Positions 33,402-44,579 are shown, numbered from the stretch's first letter. The stretch is 64,000 bases of DNA from Vibrio tubiashii (GCF_028551255.1 NZ_CP117030.1:558001-622000); one strand, 5' to 3'. Numbers and translations are program-made. The notes: a model not told the origin generated them from the sequence alone.

Positions 33402-34799
33402 CTACAGCTTCCACATCCTAGCGGTGCGTGCGGGAATAGTGAATTGGTGGTAACGTGAGTTAACGGTTATTGTATCTGAGCTTAGGACATCTTTATACGC
33501 AACGTGCCAGTTAAACTCATTGTGGTAGGTATCAACAGTGATTGTTTTACTTTCACCACATTTATTGATTCCGACAACTCCCTCTTTGCCACGCTTGAAC
33601 AGCAAAGTACATTGATCACTGTGTAGCATTGTCATTGATTTTCCTTGCATTGCGTTGTGGAACTTCAACATATTGATCATGTTTGGGTTTTTCCAAACAT
33701 CAGCCCAGCGACCATTATCTTTGTCTTCGCTGTCAGGTAGCTCATCACTGTAAACGAGAGGTGTACCGCCGTTCTTACCAAGGATGTACGCGTAAGCAAG
33801 TTTCTCGTCGGTAGGATCCATGATTTGGTAACGGAATCCGTCGTTGGTAGGAATGTCGTGGGTAATGGTGAAGGTAATAGCACGCGCATCTTCTAATGCT
33901 TGGCCGTAGGCTTGCGGATCATGCAGTTGGTTTAGCCCGCCACCAAAAGAGAAAGCACCTCGAATAGAAGCAAATAGTGGGAAATCGTATGCTGCGTGGT
34001 TGGTATTATTCAGGTAAGGTGCAAGGAAGGCTTCGTAGCCACTATTCCCTTTGCCGCCACTTGTAATGACTTCACCGAACACGTGCATACCCGATATGAT
34101 GTCAGATGAGAAGATTTGATCGATCTGATATTGGCTCATATGCTTCACAGCATCAATACGGAAGCCTTTGATACCCATCGACTTTAGCGCTTTAAGGTAG
34201 CTCTTCTGTTGTGTTACAACCCAGTTGTTTGGATCTAGATCTGGAAGACCAGTATCACCATCTGCGCCGCATAGACGCCAGTACTGAACGTGACCTGGAT
34301 CGTTCCAGTTAGTGATACATCCAGCCGGGTGAAAGTCTGAAGCCGAGAATAGGTTTTGGCTTAAATCACCAAACAGTTTTTGCTCAGCATAGTAGCTAGC
34401 ACGAGAAGCGTAATCGTTTAGCACATCCGTTCCAGGATAGTTTAGGTCGCTACGTTTCCATGCTTCATTTGCCATGTGATTAAGAACGACGTCAGCATAG
34501 ACATCAACCCCTTGAGCTTTAAGGGCTGCAATCATTGCCTCTAAGTCTTGCTTATTACCTAAAGGTGAGTCGATAACACGTAGATCTTGTGGTTGATAGC
34601 GTGCCCACCATTGAGTCCCACTTGACTTCATAGCCGGTGAAATCAACACTTTCTTATAACCATTGGCAGCAATTTGTTGTGCATTCTGCGTGACATCGGA
34701 GTATTTCCAATTGAATGCGTGAAGGATCGCATCTGCATGACTGAGTTGAGGTACAGATAGTGCAGCTGTGGCAGCGAGGATAGATGTTATTTTTTTCAT
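33402..34799 (-). CDS. Secreted GH13 alpha-amylase
   Basis: 465 aa including a signal peptide cut near residue 22 (SHA). Hydrolyses alpha-1,4-glucan outside the cytoplasm. The four GH13 regions are seen: DVVLNH, GFRIDAVKH (nucleophile Asp), FGEVI (general acid Glu) and THDIPTN, where Thr replaces the more common Asn before His-Asp, and a C-terminal beta domain follows. Extra Cys residues (GCITNW, RLCGADG, QCTLLF, NKCGES) suggest disulfides. The length and layout resemble compact marine alpha-amylases without a starch-binding module. Upstream sequence has an imperfect GGGGATGA element close to the ATG (see rejected list). Confidence 0.93.
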   Translation of the reverse strand: MKKITSILAATAALSVPQLSHADAILHAFNWKYSDVTQNAQQIAANGYKKVLISPAMKSSGTQWWARYQPQDLRVIDSPLGNKQDLEAMIAALKAQGVDVYADVVLNHMANEAWKRSDLNYPGTDVLNDYASRASYYAEQKLFGDLSQNLFSASDFHPAGCITNWNDPGHVQYWRLCGADGDTGLPDLDPNNWVVTQQKSYLKALKSMGIKGFRIDAVKHMSQYQIDQIFSSDIISGMHVFGEVITSGGKGNSGYEAFLAPYLNNTNHAAYDFPLFASIRGAFSFGGGLNQLHDPQAYGQALEDARAITFTITHDIPTNDGFRYQIMDPTDEKLAYAYILGKNGGTPLVYSDELPDSEDKDNGRWADVWKNPNMINMLKFHNAMQGKSMTMLHSDQCTLLFKRGKEGVVGINKCGESKTITVDTYHNEFNWHVAYKDVLSSDTITVNSRYHQFTIPARTARMWKL

Positions 34800-35077
34800 A
34801 GGGTTTTCTCGTTATTTCTATTCATGGGGATGATATTTTGGCTGTTTCCTATGTGTAGTGAAGAAATGTCAACGCGGAATAGTGCTCACGCTATGTAGGG
34901 ATCTAATTTATAAAATTAATGCAGAGCTAACATTTGGTTTGGTTGATTTGGATTCTTAGATTCATATTGCTTGCGACAAACCCATGTTGTTCGAGACAAA
35001 CTTAGATTAGTGGTAAAACTTAGCGGCTTAGTTTAGTAGACTGTCTCCCTAACTATAAAATTCAAAAGGAGATAGGG

Positions 35078-35956
35078 ATGAGTCAGCAGAAAGTAGCCTT
35101 TATTGGTTTAGGTGTGATGGGCTATCCAATAGCTGGGTTTTTAAGTAAAGCAGGCTATGAAACTAAGGTATTTAATCGTACTAAAACCAAAGCAGAGCAA
35201 TGGGCTAATGATTACCAAGGCACTGCGTGTGAGACGCCAAAACAAGCCGCTCAGGATTGTGACATTGTATTCGTCTGCGTGGGTAACGATGATGACGTGC
35301 GCAGTGTTATCTACGGTGAAGATGGTGTACTTGCAGGGCTAAAGCAAGACGCAGTCTTAGTTGACCATACTACGACGTCCGCTGAATTAGCGGTGGAACT
35401 TGCCAAAGCGGCTCAAACCAATGGTAATCACTTTATAGATGCGCCAGTGTCGGGCGGCCAAGCAGGGGCTGAAAATGGGGTACTAACCATCATGTGTGGT
35501 GGTGCACAGGCTATATTTGATCAAGTTGCACCAGTCATGGATGTTTATGCCAAACAGATGACTTTGCTGGGTGAAAACGGTCAAGGCCAGCGTTGTAAAA
35601 TGGTCAATCAGATTTGTATCGGTGGCATCTTGCAAGGTTTAAGTGAAGCGCTGTTACTTGCTCAGAAGTCAGACTTGGATATCGAGCAAGTCGTTGAAAC
35701 ATTAAAGCATGGTGCGGCAGGCTCGTGGCAGATGGAAAATCGAGCCGTGACAATGTCACAAGATAAGTTTGATTTTGGTTTTGCGATTGATTGGATGCGT
35801 AAAGACTTGGGCTTCTGTCTCAAAGAAGCAGAGCGCGTTGGGTTAGAGTTACCATTAACTAAAAAGGTGGACGAACAATACGCCGAACTGCAGCAAGATG
35901 GCTTCGGGCGTATGGATACGTCGGTACTGATGAAAGCGGTAGCGAAACATCAGTAA
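35078..35956 (+). CDS. Beta-hydroxyacid dehydrogenase (3-hydroxyisobutyrate/tartronate-semialdehyde reductase family)
   Basis: 292 aa. N-terminal NAD(P) fold AFIGLGVMGYPIAGFLSKAGY, the Asn-Arg-Thr contact (FNRTKTK) suggesting NADPH preference, the substrate loop DAPVSGGQAGAENG (Ser/Gly/Gly), and the catalytic Lys in GENGQGQRCKMVNQ. These are the hallmarks of the family that includes MmsB, GarR and GhrB-like enzymes. The exact hydroxy acid cannot be told. Strong AAAAGGAG site before ATG. Confidence 0.9.
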   Translation: MSQQKVAFIGLGVMGYPIAGFLSKAGYETKVFNRTKTKAEQWANDYQGTACETPKQAAQDCDIVFVCVGNDDDVRSVIYGEDGVLAGLKQDAVLVDHTTTSAELAVELAKAAQTNGNHFIDAPVSGGQAGAENGVLTIMCGGAQAIFDQVAPVMDVYAKQMTLLGENGQGQRCKMVNQICIGGILQGLSEALLLAQKSDLDIEQVVETLKHGAAGSWQMENRAVTMSQDKFDFGFAIDWMRKDLGFCLKEAERVGLELPLTKKVDEQYAELQQDGFGRMDTSVLMKAVAKHQ

Positions 35957-36048
35957 TAGATGAATAGTTCTTTGGTATCAAACAATTTAAAGAAATCGAA
36001 GCCTTTCATAACCAACTCTCCTCACTGGTAACACTTACTTTATAGATT

Positions 36049-36080
36049 ATGAGGCGTTATATGCGCCTCATTTCTTAATT
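36049..36080 (+). terminator. Terminator of the hydroxyacid dehydrogenase gene
   Basis: Stem ATGAGGCG/CGCCTCAT (36049-36056 with 36064-36071) followed by a T-rich tail, about 93 bp after the stop codon. A second stem at 36156-36186 (GCCTCCACT/AGTGGAGGC) lies near the katG end. Confidence 0.6.
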
Positions 36081-36194
36081 TTGGTTACATCATTAAAACT
36101 AGTGCAACTTGGGCGATTTTTCCAAGCGATTAACCGCTTTCAATAGTTCGTTTATGCCTCCACTACTCGCTGAAGAGAGTGGAGGCGATTCAAG

Positions 36195-38477
<2,283 letters not shown>

Positions 38478-38537
38478 CTACGACAGAGAATAGTAGGCAG
38501 GAGCTTAGATATAAAACTGATTGTAGCTATGTTATCG

Positions 38538-38552
38538 ATAGATAATTTCTAT
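38538..38552 (-). promoter_or_regulatory. OxyR-like half-site upstream of katG
   Basis: ATAGATAATTTCTAT fits the ATAGnTnnnAnCTAT half-operator except at one defined position. The second half-site, seven bases on, is poor. It lies about 165-180 bp before the katG ATG, between katG and the GST gene. Confidence 0.45.
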
Positions 38553-38599
38553 CTTGAGGGATGCTAAGAGGATAGATAGAACATTAAAGGCTAGGTAAT

Positions 38600-38626
38600 A
38601 AGCTGCCAAACTGAGTTTGGCAGCTT
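38600..38626 (-). terminator. Hairpin after the GST gene
   Basis: Near-perfect 13-bp arms AAGCTGCCAAACT/AGTTTGGCAGCTT around one base. Short AT-rich tail on the minus strand. Confidence 0.6.
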
Positions 38627-38639
38627 GAAAGCGAACAGG

Positions 38640-39257
38640 TTATGAGAACTTGAGTTCTAGTTGCTGCGCTATTTGCCATGTTTCATGGCTAGCGAGTTGC
38701 TCTGCATAGCGAGTGATATTGGAATAACGCTCTAGCAAACCAAAGTTGGTGAGAATATCGACGATGAAAGACATCATTATATCGGCACCAGTGAGCTTGT
38801 CAGCAACCAGATAGCGCTTGCCTTCAAGTCGTTGATCAACATAACTCATCACTTTATCCAGCTCGATTGCCGTGTAATCAGGCAAAAAGTTCATCGATGC
38901 GCCATCTTTTTCAACGAAAACCTTCAGTAACAACGGCAGAGCTGCGGAGCTCTCAGCAAAGTGAAGCCATTGTAAATAATCTAAGTGATCGTGGGTTCCT
39001 CTTGCTGGCGCCAGTGTGTCCGCCGCGTATTTGTCAATCAGATACTCGGTGATAGCACCCGACTCAGTGATCACGCTCCCTGCTTCTTCAATAACCGGAG
39101 ATTTCCCTAGTGGGTGAATAGACTTGAGCTCAGGTGGTGCTAGAAATGTCACACTATCACGACGATAAGGAACGATCTCATAGTCTACGCCGAGCTCTTC
39201 AAGCAACCAGATAATACGCTTGGAACGAGATTGATTTAAATGGTGTAACTTAATCAT
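38640..39257 (-). CDS. Glutathione S-transferase family protein
   Basis: 205 aa. N-terminal thioredoxin-like domain with HHLNQSRSKRIIWLLEEL and the cis-Pro/Glu-Ser motif SPVIEEAGSVITESGAITEYL that binds glutathione; C-terminal helical domain to the end. The Ser near the N-terminus (NQSRS) points to the Ser/Cys-type bacterial classes. It detoxifies electrophiles by glutathione conjugation or thiol transfer. It starts 9 bp after the CurA-like reductase gene and so belongs to the tetR-regulated unit. Confidence 0.88.
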   Translation of the reverse strand: MIKLHHLNQSRSKRIIWLLEELGVDYEIVPYRRDSVTFLAPPELKSIHPLGKSPVIEEAGSVITESGAITEYLIDKYAADTLAPARGTHDHLDYLQWLHFAESSAALPLLLKVFVEKDGASMNFLPDYTAIELDKVMSYVDQRLEGKRYLVADKLTGADIMMSFIVDILTNFGLLERYSNITRYAEQLASHETWQIAQQLELKFS

Positions 39258-39266
39258 GGTAGTTCC

Positions 39267-40298
39267 TTATAGTGCGTCGTTGGTCTTGATAACCAGTTTG
39301 CCAAAATTCTTACCTTCTAATAGGCCGATAAATGCTTCAGGAGCCTTATCAAAGCCTTCTACGAGGTGCTCGCGGTAATGAATTTTTCCTTCGGCGAGCC
39401 ATTGACCCATATCTGCGGCAAACTCTCCGTAGCGGTGCCCATAGTCGTCAAAAATAATGAATCCCTGCATTTTGATTCGTTTGATCAAAAGCTGGGCCAT
39501 CAGCATCGACATTCTGTCTGGACCTTCCGGTAAAGAAGTAGCGTTGTACTGAGAGATAAGGCCACAAAGAGGAACACGCGCTCCAGTGTTTAGTAAAGGC
39601 ATAACAGCGTCGAACACCTTACCACCCACGTTCTCAAAATAGATATCGATGCCTTGATCACACGCTGCTGCTAATTGCTGTTCGAAGTCATCTGCTTTGT
39701 GATCGAGACAAAGATCAAAACCCAACTTTTCGACTGCGTAACGGCACTTTTCTTCACCGCCAGCCACACCAATAACGCGGCAGCCTTTTAGCTTACCAAT
39801 TTGACCGACCATAGAGCCTACAGCCCCAGTTGCCGCAGCGACAACAAGAGTATCTTCGGCTTTAGGTTGGCCAATATCAAGCAGTCCCATGTAAGCGGTA
39901 AAACCAGGCATCCCCATCACGCCAAGCGCATAAGATGGGTGAGTCGGGTTCTTGCCCATTTTAATCAGCCCTTCACCGTCTGAGATACCGTAGTCTTGCC
40001 AACCAGTAAAGGCTAATACCCATTCACCAACTTCGTAATCTGGATGATTTGAAGCTTCAACTTGGCAAACGGTCCCTCCCACCATCACTTCATCTAGGGC
40101 AACAGGATCAGCGTAGGATTTAGCATCGCTCATACGACCACGCATATAAGGATCCAGAGATAGATAGACGCTACGAAGTAACATTTCGCCTTGCTGTGGC
40201 TGTGGCTTCTCTGACTCTTCTAGGCGGAAGTTTTCAGCTACAGGGGCACCTATAGGGCGAGAGGCGAGCACAATACGTCGGTTTATGTTATTAGTCAT
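39267..40298 (-). CDS. NADPH-dependent enone/curcumin-reductase-type MDR oxidoreductase
   Basis: 343 aa zinc-independent medium-chain reductase. Key parts: N-terminal LASRPIGAPVAENFRLEE, SLDPYMRGRMSD (substrate-site Tyr), GVMGMPGFTAYMGL, the dinucleotide-binding VVAAATGAVGSMVGQIGKLKG, and the C-terminal GKNFGKLVIK. These match the CurA/YncB and leukotriene-B4 12-hydroxydehydrogenase group, which reduce alpha,beta-unsaturated carbonyls with NADPH. Its promoter region has the same 15-bp palindrome as the upstream tetR gene, so it is almost surely a target of that repressor, giving an electrophile-response operon with the GST gene. Confidence 0.9.
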   Translation of the reverse strand: MTNNINRRIVLASRPIGAPVAENFRLEESEKPQPQQGEMLLRSVYLSLDPYMRGRMSDAKSYADPVALDEVMVGGTVCQVEASNHPDYEVGEWVLAFTGWQDYGISDGEGLIKMGKNPTHPSYALGVMGMPGFTAYMGLLDIGQPKAEDTLVVAAATGAVGSMVGQIGKLKGCRVIGVAGGEEKCRYAVEKLGFDLCLDHKADDFEQQLAAACDQGIDIYFENVGGKVFDAVMPLLNTGARVPLCGLISQYNATSLPEGPDRMSMLMAQLLIKRIKMQGFIIFDDYGHRYGEFAADMGQWLAEGKIHYREHLVEGFDKAPEAFIGLLEGKNFGKLVIKTNDAL

Positions 40299-40317
40299 TG
40301 AGTGATTTTCCTATTAT

Positions 40318-40332
40318 TAGACCAGTCGTCTA
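40318..40332 (-). promoter_or_regulatory. TetR operator before the reductase-GST unit
   Basis: Palindrome TAGACCAGTCGTCTA (TAGAC, five bases, GTCTA), 20 bp upstream of the reductase ATG and downstream of a terminator. An identical copy precedes the tetR gene at 40992. Confidence 0.82.
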
Positions 40333-40342
40333 GTTATTGTTT

Positions 40343-40379
40343 CAAAAAATTCCCGTAGGACATTTCAACTACGGGAATT
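40343..40379 (-). terminator. Terminator of the tetR gene
   Basis: Stem AATTCCCGTAG/CTACGGGAATT (11 bp) followed on the minus strand by TTTTTTG. It separates tetR from the reductase promoter. Confidence 0.85.
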
Positions 40380-40385
40380 CTGTAA

Positions 40386-40970
40386 TTAAGTGTTGAGTAA
40401 TGCCTTGGTTGTTTCTAGGCTGTGCTCCAGATGGGTATGATCTTGAACCAGCTTGTTAAGTAAACTTGCGCCAAGCCACTGTTGATAAAGCTGTGTCGCT
40501 GTCGCATGAGGATTTACCGTCGATATCGAGCCATCTTTAATACCGGCTTGAATGCATTGAGCGATCGATTCAATGATTCGCTCTGCGCCAGCTGCTAAAA
40601 CGACGCGCATAGTCTCAGACAAATCCGAAACCTCAGCACTGAGCTTTACGACTAAGCAGCGATTGGCATTACATACGCCGTTTTCCACTTCAAGCCAGCG
40701 TGAGAAATAACCCATCAATCGTTCGTTAGCATTACCTTCTTCAGAGTTAAAAAATGCGTTAAGTCGCGCAAGATAGGTTCTGAAGTAATCTTCGATTAAG
40801 GCTTCACCAAATTGCTCCTTAGACTTGAAGTAGTGATAAAAAGAGCCTTTGGGTACATCCGCGGCTTTTAATAGTTGCGACAAACCAACAGCCGTAAAGC
40901 CTTTGGTCACCACTAATTCGTAGCCCACATCGAGTATATGTTGGCGAGTATCGTTCGTTTTTTCGTTCAT
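40386..40970 (-). CDS. TetR/NemR-like redox repressor
   Basis: 194 aa. The HTH is GFTAVGLSQLLKAADVPKGSFYHYFKSKEQFGEAL, with two Cys nearby in GVCNANRCLVVKLS at about residues 92-105, where NemR-type repressors carry their reactive Cys. The family responds to quinones, bleach or electrophiles by Cys modification. Identical 15-bp palindromes precede this gene and the next, so it probably represses itself and the reductase-GST pair. Naming it NemR proper would be too much, since no old-yellow-enzyme gene is linked. Confidence 0.88.
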   Translation of the reverse strand: MNEKTNDTRQHILDVGYELVVTKGFTAVGLSQLLKAADVPKGSFYHYFKSKEQFGEALIEDYFRTYLARLNAFFNSEEGNANERLMGYFSRWLEVENGVCNANRCLVVKLSAEVSDLSETMRVVLAAGAERIIESIAQCIQAGIKDGSISTVNPHATATQLYQQWLGASLLNKLVQDHTHLEHSLETTKALLNT

Positions 40971-40991
40971 GGTCTGAACTATAAATGAAAA

Positions 40992-41006
40992 TAGACCAGT
41001 CGTCTA
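40992..41006 (-). promoter_or_regulatory. TetR operator before the tetR gene
   Basis: Exact copy of TAGACCAGTCGTCTA, 22 bp upstream of the tetR ATG; points to autoregulation. Confidence 0.82.
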
Positions 41007-41122
41007 GTGGGCGTCGATAGCTAATTTAAGCTGTAATTATAGGTGCAGGAGAGCGTGGTAAATAAATTGGTAAAGCATCGCTCATAATCTGAGCTAACAG
41101 ACTACGAGCGATGAATGTGTGG

Positions 41123-42826
41123 TTAAGGTTTTCGAGGCAGTATATCTGTGATGGTTGCCGTAGGCGCTTTCTCGACATTGGCATGAGTGTGGATAGCCTG
41201 GCTACGTCCTTGCTCTTTAGCTTGATAAAGCGCGGTGTCCGCCGCTTTGACCAAGTCAGCGGTGGGTGCATTTAGCTCTGGGAATGTGGTCACACCGATG
41301 GAAACGCCGAGCTGCCCTAATGAGAGACCTTTCATGTCCAAGTGCAGTTCTCGCACTGATTCGACGATGAGGTTAGCTAGCTTAAGCGCTTCTTCTTTGC
41401 CCGTCTCAGGACAAATAATCGCAAGCTCTTCACCGCCAAGTCGACAAGCGACCTGATTCTCTTCGATAGAACGATTGAGCAGGGCTGATACCTCTTTTAG
41501 TACGTAATCTCCCGCATCGTGACCAAAGTTATCGTTAAAGCGTTTAAAATGATCAAGGTCGAGCATCAGCAGTGATAGTTCAGCATGATCTTGTTCCGCT
41601 TTGGACCATTCTTTGTCAAAAACTTCTTCAAAGTAGCGTCGATTGAACAAGCCAGTAAGTGGATCTCGCATTGCTTGCGAGCGCAACTTCTCCTGCAAGC
41701 TTAAGTTTGCTAATGCCAAGCCAAGGTGCTCAGCGAGCGTAAAGGCTAATTGTTTGGTCTCTTCGCTGACTTGCTCAGATTGAACACCGAAATAGAGGTG
41801 GAACATACCAACCGTATTACCATGCGCGGTTAGAGGGATGCATAGTGTTGTTCCATCTTCATCCAAGCCATTCATATGACTGCAGACTAAGTTGTGATGC
41901 TTTTCATGAGATAGATGAAATTTACCTTTTCTAAGCGCCCAGCAATCATTTGGCGCGTACACTTTACTTGCAGGCCATTCGCCACCCCAGTCAAGCTTTA
42001 CTTCGAGTTGGTTACGTGACTCGCGCATGATCGACACGCAGCCATTAATGTCGCCGAGTAGCCTAGGGATGATATCTGCGACAACAACTTGCGCTTCTTT
42101 AATGCTATTACATGCTGCAAGCATATTGGCAAGTTGATGCAATAATTCAATCTCACGGGTACTCTTTGCAATCCGCATTTCCTGTTGCTGACGCTCGTGG
42201 TTGACCACGGCAAAGATTCTTCGATGACTAAACCAAGAAGAGGCGATGAGTACGATAAAGGAAGCGGCCATTAAAGCATCGACAATTAATTCGAGATCCA
42301 CGGTCATTGCTGTAAGCGCAGTGAGTGGCATGGCGAGGCGGATAACATAGATTGTGTCATGGCCGTGATCATCGGGTGGAAGCTCAAGAGTTTTGGCGAC
42401 ATAAAGTAAATCTTGGTTGATTGATTCGCTGTACCTTTTGGATATTCCCAGTTTGCCAGCGAGTGCTTCAACGACTTCAGGGCGATCACTATGGTCATCC
42501 AGTGCGTTAATTTCTCGATTTGAAAGCTGCGAGTCGCCAAGTACCTTACCGCTGCTATGTATGATGGTAAAACGTTGTCCAAAACGTGATTGGGATAGAT
42601 TATCGATAAAGACGTCGATTTCTGGCTGCTCCATATCATAGAGATCTAGTTTCTTTTCGTGGATTTGATGCGCCACGTCATCAAGCAAGCCAGACATGTA
42701 GCCACTTACGATACGTTTCGTCCAGTCGGCTAGCGTAGTATGGAAAAAGTAGCCACCCACAATCATGGAAATAGCGAGCGCTACGATGGGTAAATATTGA
42801 AATCTATGTAGAGAAGATACTGACAT
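41123..42826 (-). CDS. Membrane GAF-GGDEF diguanylate cyclase
   Basis: About 567 aa from the ATG at 42826; an in-frame TTG at 42841 is less likely. Layout: membrane helix near residues 12-32, a periplasmic sensor of roughly 140 residues, a second helix near 185, a GAF-like domain (about 225-375), then GGDEF. The catalytic signature reads CRLGGEELAII, so GGEEL replaces GGDEF; the metal and guanine contacts are kept and such variants are often active. The inhibitory-site position is EENQ, so feedback control by an I-site is absent. Sensor ligand unknown. Confidence 0.9.
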   Translation of the reverse strand: MSVSSLHRFQYLPIVALAISMIVGGYFFHTTLADWTKRIVSGYMSGLLDDVAHQIHEKKLDLYDMEQPEIDVFIDNLSQSRFGQRFTIIHSSGKVLGDSQLSNREINALDDHSDRPEVVEALAGKLGISKRYSESINQDLLYVAKTLELPPDDHGHDTIYVIRLAMPLTALTAMTVDLELIVDALMAASFIVLIASSWFSHRRIFAVVNHERQQQEMRIAKSTREIELLHQLANMLAACNSIKEAQVVVADIIPRLLGDINGCVSIMRESRNQLEVKLDWGGEWPASKVYAPNDCWALRKGKFHLSHEKHHNLVCSHMNGLDEDGTTLCIPLTAHGNTVGMFHLYFGVQSEQVSEETKQLAFTLAEHLGLALANLSLQEKLRSQAMRDPLTGLFNRRYFEEVFDKEWSKAEQDHAELSLLMLDLDHFKRFNDNFGHDAGDYVLKEVSALLNRSIEENQVACRLGGEELAIICPETGKEEALKLANLIVESVRELHLDMKGLSLGQLGVSIGVTTFPELNAPTADLVKAADTALYQAKEQGRSQAIHTHANVEKAPTATITDILPRKP

Positions 42827-42944
42827 TGATACCACACACAATATAAGGTTATTGATTCAATTGAATATTTTGCCTATATATCAGTTTAGCTGCATATCTG
42901 AGAAACGTGTGGGAAGTAAAGGATTTGGAAGAAAGATCAAGTTT

Positions 42945-42985
42945 TTAAATACCCGCTGACGCAGAAAGTGTCTGCGGGTATTTGG
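42945..42985 (-). terminator. Hairpin after the rhlE-yqfB pair
   Basis: Arms AAATACCCGC/GCGGGTATTT (42947-42956 with 42974-42983). The minus-strand tail is TTTAAAAA, so the terminator is of ordinary strength. Confidence 0.6.
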
Positions 42986-42986
42986 T

Positions 42987-43301
42987 TTAAACTAGCTCGT
43001 AGCTAATTTCGAACAAGGTGTCCGTGTTAGGGTAGATTTCTCGAATTAACTTTTTCAGCTTAGGCAGCTCTATGTACTCTTGCTGCGCATGAAACTCGTT
43101 AATATCATCATAGTGCAGCGGTTTCACAGATAAGATTTTCACCTCACACACTTTTTCATCAGTCTCTAGGGTGAAAACTTCAACCGTGGTGCCTGGTACG
43201 TAGTGAGACTCTGATTCATCGCGAATCGTAATTGTCTTCTTACCGGAGGCGACTAGCGGAGTCAGAAACTCGAAGAAGGTGATTTTTGTTGGGGCAGTCA
43301 T
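42987..43301 (-). CDS. yqfB: N4-acetylcytidine amidohydrolase (YqfB, ASCH fold)
   Basis: 104 aa, same length as E. coli YqfB, which hydrolyses N4-acetylcytidine to cytidine and acetate in nucleoside salvage. The catalytic set is present with one-residue offset: Lys22 and Thr25 in KKTITIRDES, and Glu75 in HAQQEYIEL. The C-terminal ISYELV strand completes the ASCH domain. Its ATG immediately follows the stop codon of the helicase gene, so the two are co-translated. A link between RNA helicase and modified-nucleoside cleanup is suggestive only. Confidence 0.9.
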   Translation of the reverse strand: MTAPTKITFFEFLTPLVASGKKTITIRDESESHYVPGTTVEVFTLETDEKVCEVKILSVKPLHYDDINEFHAQQEYIELPKLKKLIREIYPNTDTLFEISYELV

Positions 43302-44498
43302 TTAATCTTCCTTTTGCTGACGCTTGTGCTTAGGTACATAATTCAAAATTGAAATGGGTACAGGTTTTCGTGGGGCGAATCCTTCAACTTCACGGCGTTC
43401 AATGAGATGGCCCAAGCGTGATTCGATCATGCAAAGGTTTTTGAAGTTGTCTTTGGATACGAAAGAAATCGCTTCACCTTGAGCATCTGCGCGACCGGTA
43501 CGCCCGATGCGGTGTACATACTCATCGGCAGGGAACGGCAAATCATAGTTAATCACACGGGTTAGACCTTCAATGTCGATACCGCGAGCGCCAACCCCTG
43601 TTGCGATCATGTACTTAATCTTGCCTGCTTTAAAGTCTTCCAACAGTTGTGAGCGAACCGCTTGGCTACGACCACTGTGGAAAGCTTCGGCCATAATGCC
43701 ACGTTTTTCGAGTTGAGAGGCGAGCTTAGCAGCACCATGTTTTGTTTCAATAAATATCAGGGCTTGGTCCCAATCATTCTCATTGATTAGATGACTCAGC
43801 AGGGCAGATTTCTTGTCTTTATCAACGGTAATCAACCATTGCTCGATGTTCTTTTTCGAGGCTTGGTTTGCTGCAATGGAGATCTCATAAGGGTCGTGTA
43901 CGGCTGTTTTTGCTAGATCTCGAACCTTGTTTGAAAGTGTGGCAGAGAACAGAAGGTTCTGAATATCTGTTGGTAAGCGATCAAGGATTTTGTTGATGTC
44001 ATCAATAAAGCCCATATCCAGCATACGGTCTGCTTCATCAAGCACCAAGACTTCGACTTCTTCAAAATGTACCGCGCGTTTGCCGTACATATCAATCAGA
44101 CGCCCCGGCGTTGCAACGAGAATATCGACACCTTCGATTAAAGCTTGCTTCTGGGCTTGCTCATCAACACCACCGTACATAGCGAGAGAGGTCAGAGGCA
44201 GGTGCTGACTGTAATCTTGAATCTTCTGTTCAACTTGAACCGCTAGTTCACGAGTCGGGGTCAGAATGAGAGCTCGAATGCGCTTTTTACGTTGTGTTGC
44301 ACCTTGGCTAAGCTTCTCCAAAATAGGTAACACAAAGCTTGCGGTTTTACCTGTACCAGTTTGTGCAGCGGCGATGAGATCTTCTCCGCGGAGAATGACA
44401 GGAATCGCTTTAGTTTGGATATTGGTGGGTTTTTGATAGCCAAGTTGAGAAATAGCATCAGTGATAGGTTGGCTTAAGCCGAGTTTCGAGAAAGACAT
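43302..44498 (-). CDS. rhlE: DEAD-box RNA helicase, RhlE type
   Basis: 398 aa, a compact RhlE-group helicase. Q-motif FSKLGLSQPITDAISQLGYQKPTNIQ, Walker A AAQTGTGKT, PTRELAVQ, DEAD in LVLDEADRMLDMGF, SAT (LFSATLS), and motifs IV-VI through VGARGIDI and HRIGRTGRA. The short C-terminal tail is basic (KHKRQQKED) and lacks extra RNA-binding domains. Roles in this family are ribosome assembly and mRNA turnover, mainly in the cold. It heads a two-gene unit with yqfB. Confidence 0.93.
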   Translation of the reverse strand: MSFSKLGLSQPITDAISQLGYQKPTNIQTKAIPVILRGEDLIAAAQTGTGKTASFVLPILEKLSQGATQRKKRIRALILTPTRELAVQVEQKIQDYSQHLPLTSLAMYGGVDEQAQKQALIEGVDILVATPGRLIDMYGKRAVHFEEVEVLVLDEADRMLDMGFIDDINKILDRLPTDIQNLLFSATLSNKVRDLAKTAVHDPYEISIAANQASKKNIEQWLITVDKDKKSALLSHLINENDWDQALIFIETKHGAAKLASQLEKRGIMAEAFHSGRSQAVRSQLLEDFKAGKIKYMIATGVGARGIDIEGLTRVINYDLPFPADEYVHRIGRTGRADAQGEAISFVSKDNFKNLCMIESRLGHLIERREVEGFAPRKPVPISILNYVPKHKRQQKED

Positions 44499-44579
44499 GC
44501 TTACACTCTGAATCTAGATTAAATCAGGGGGAGAGCCCCATAGTTGCAGCAGAGTGTAGCATGAAGAGGGGGATGACAA

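Noticed and set aside
34826..34833. GGGGATGA near the alpha-amylase ATG resembling a MalT box
   Set aside because: Only a partial match to GGGGA(T/G)GAGG, only about 27 bp from the start codon and single, whereas MalT sites usually occur in sets further upstream.
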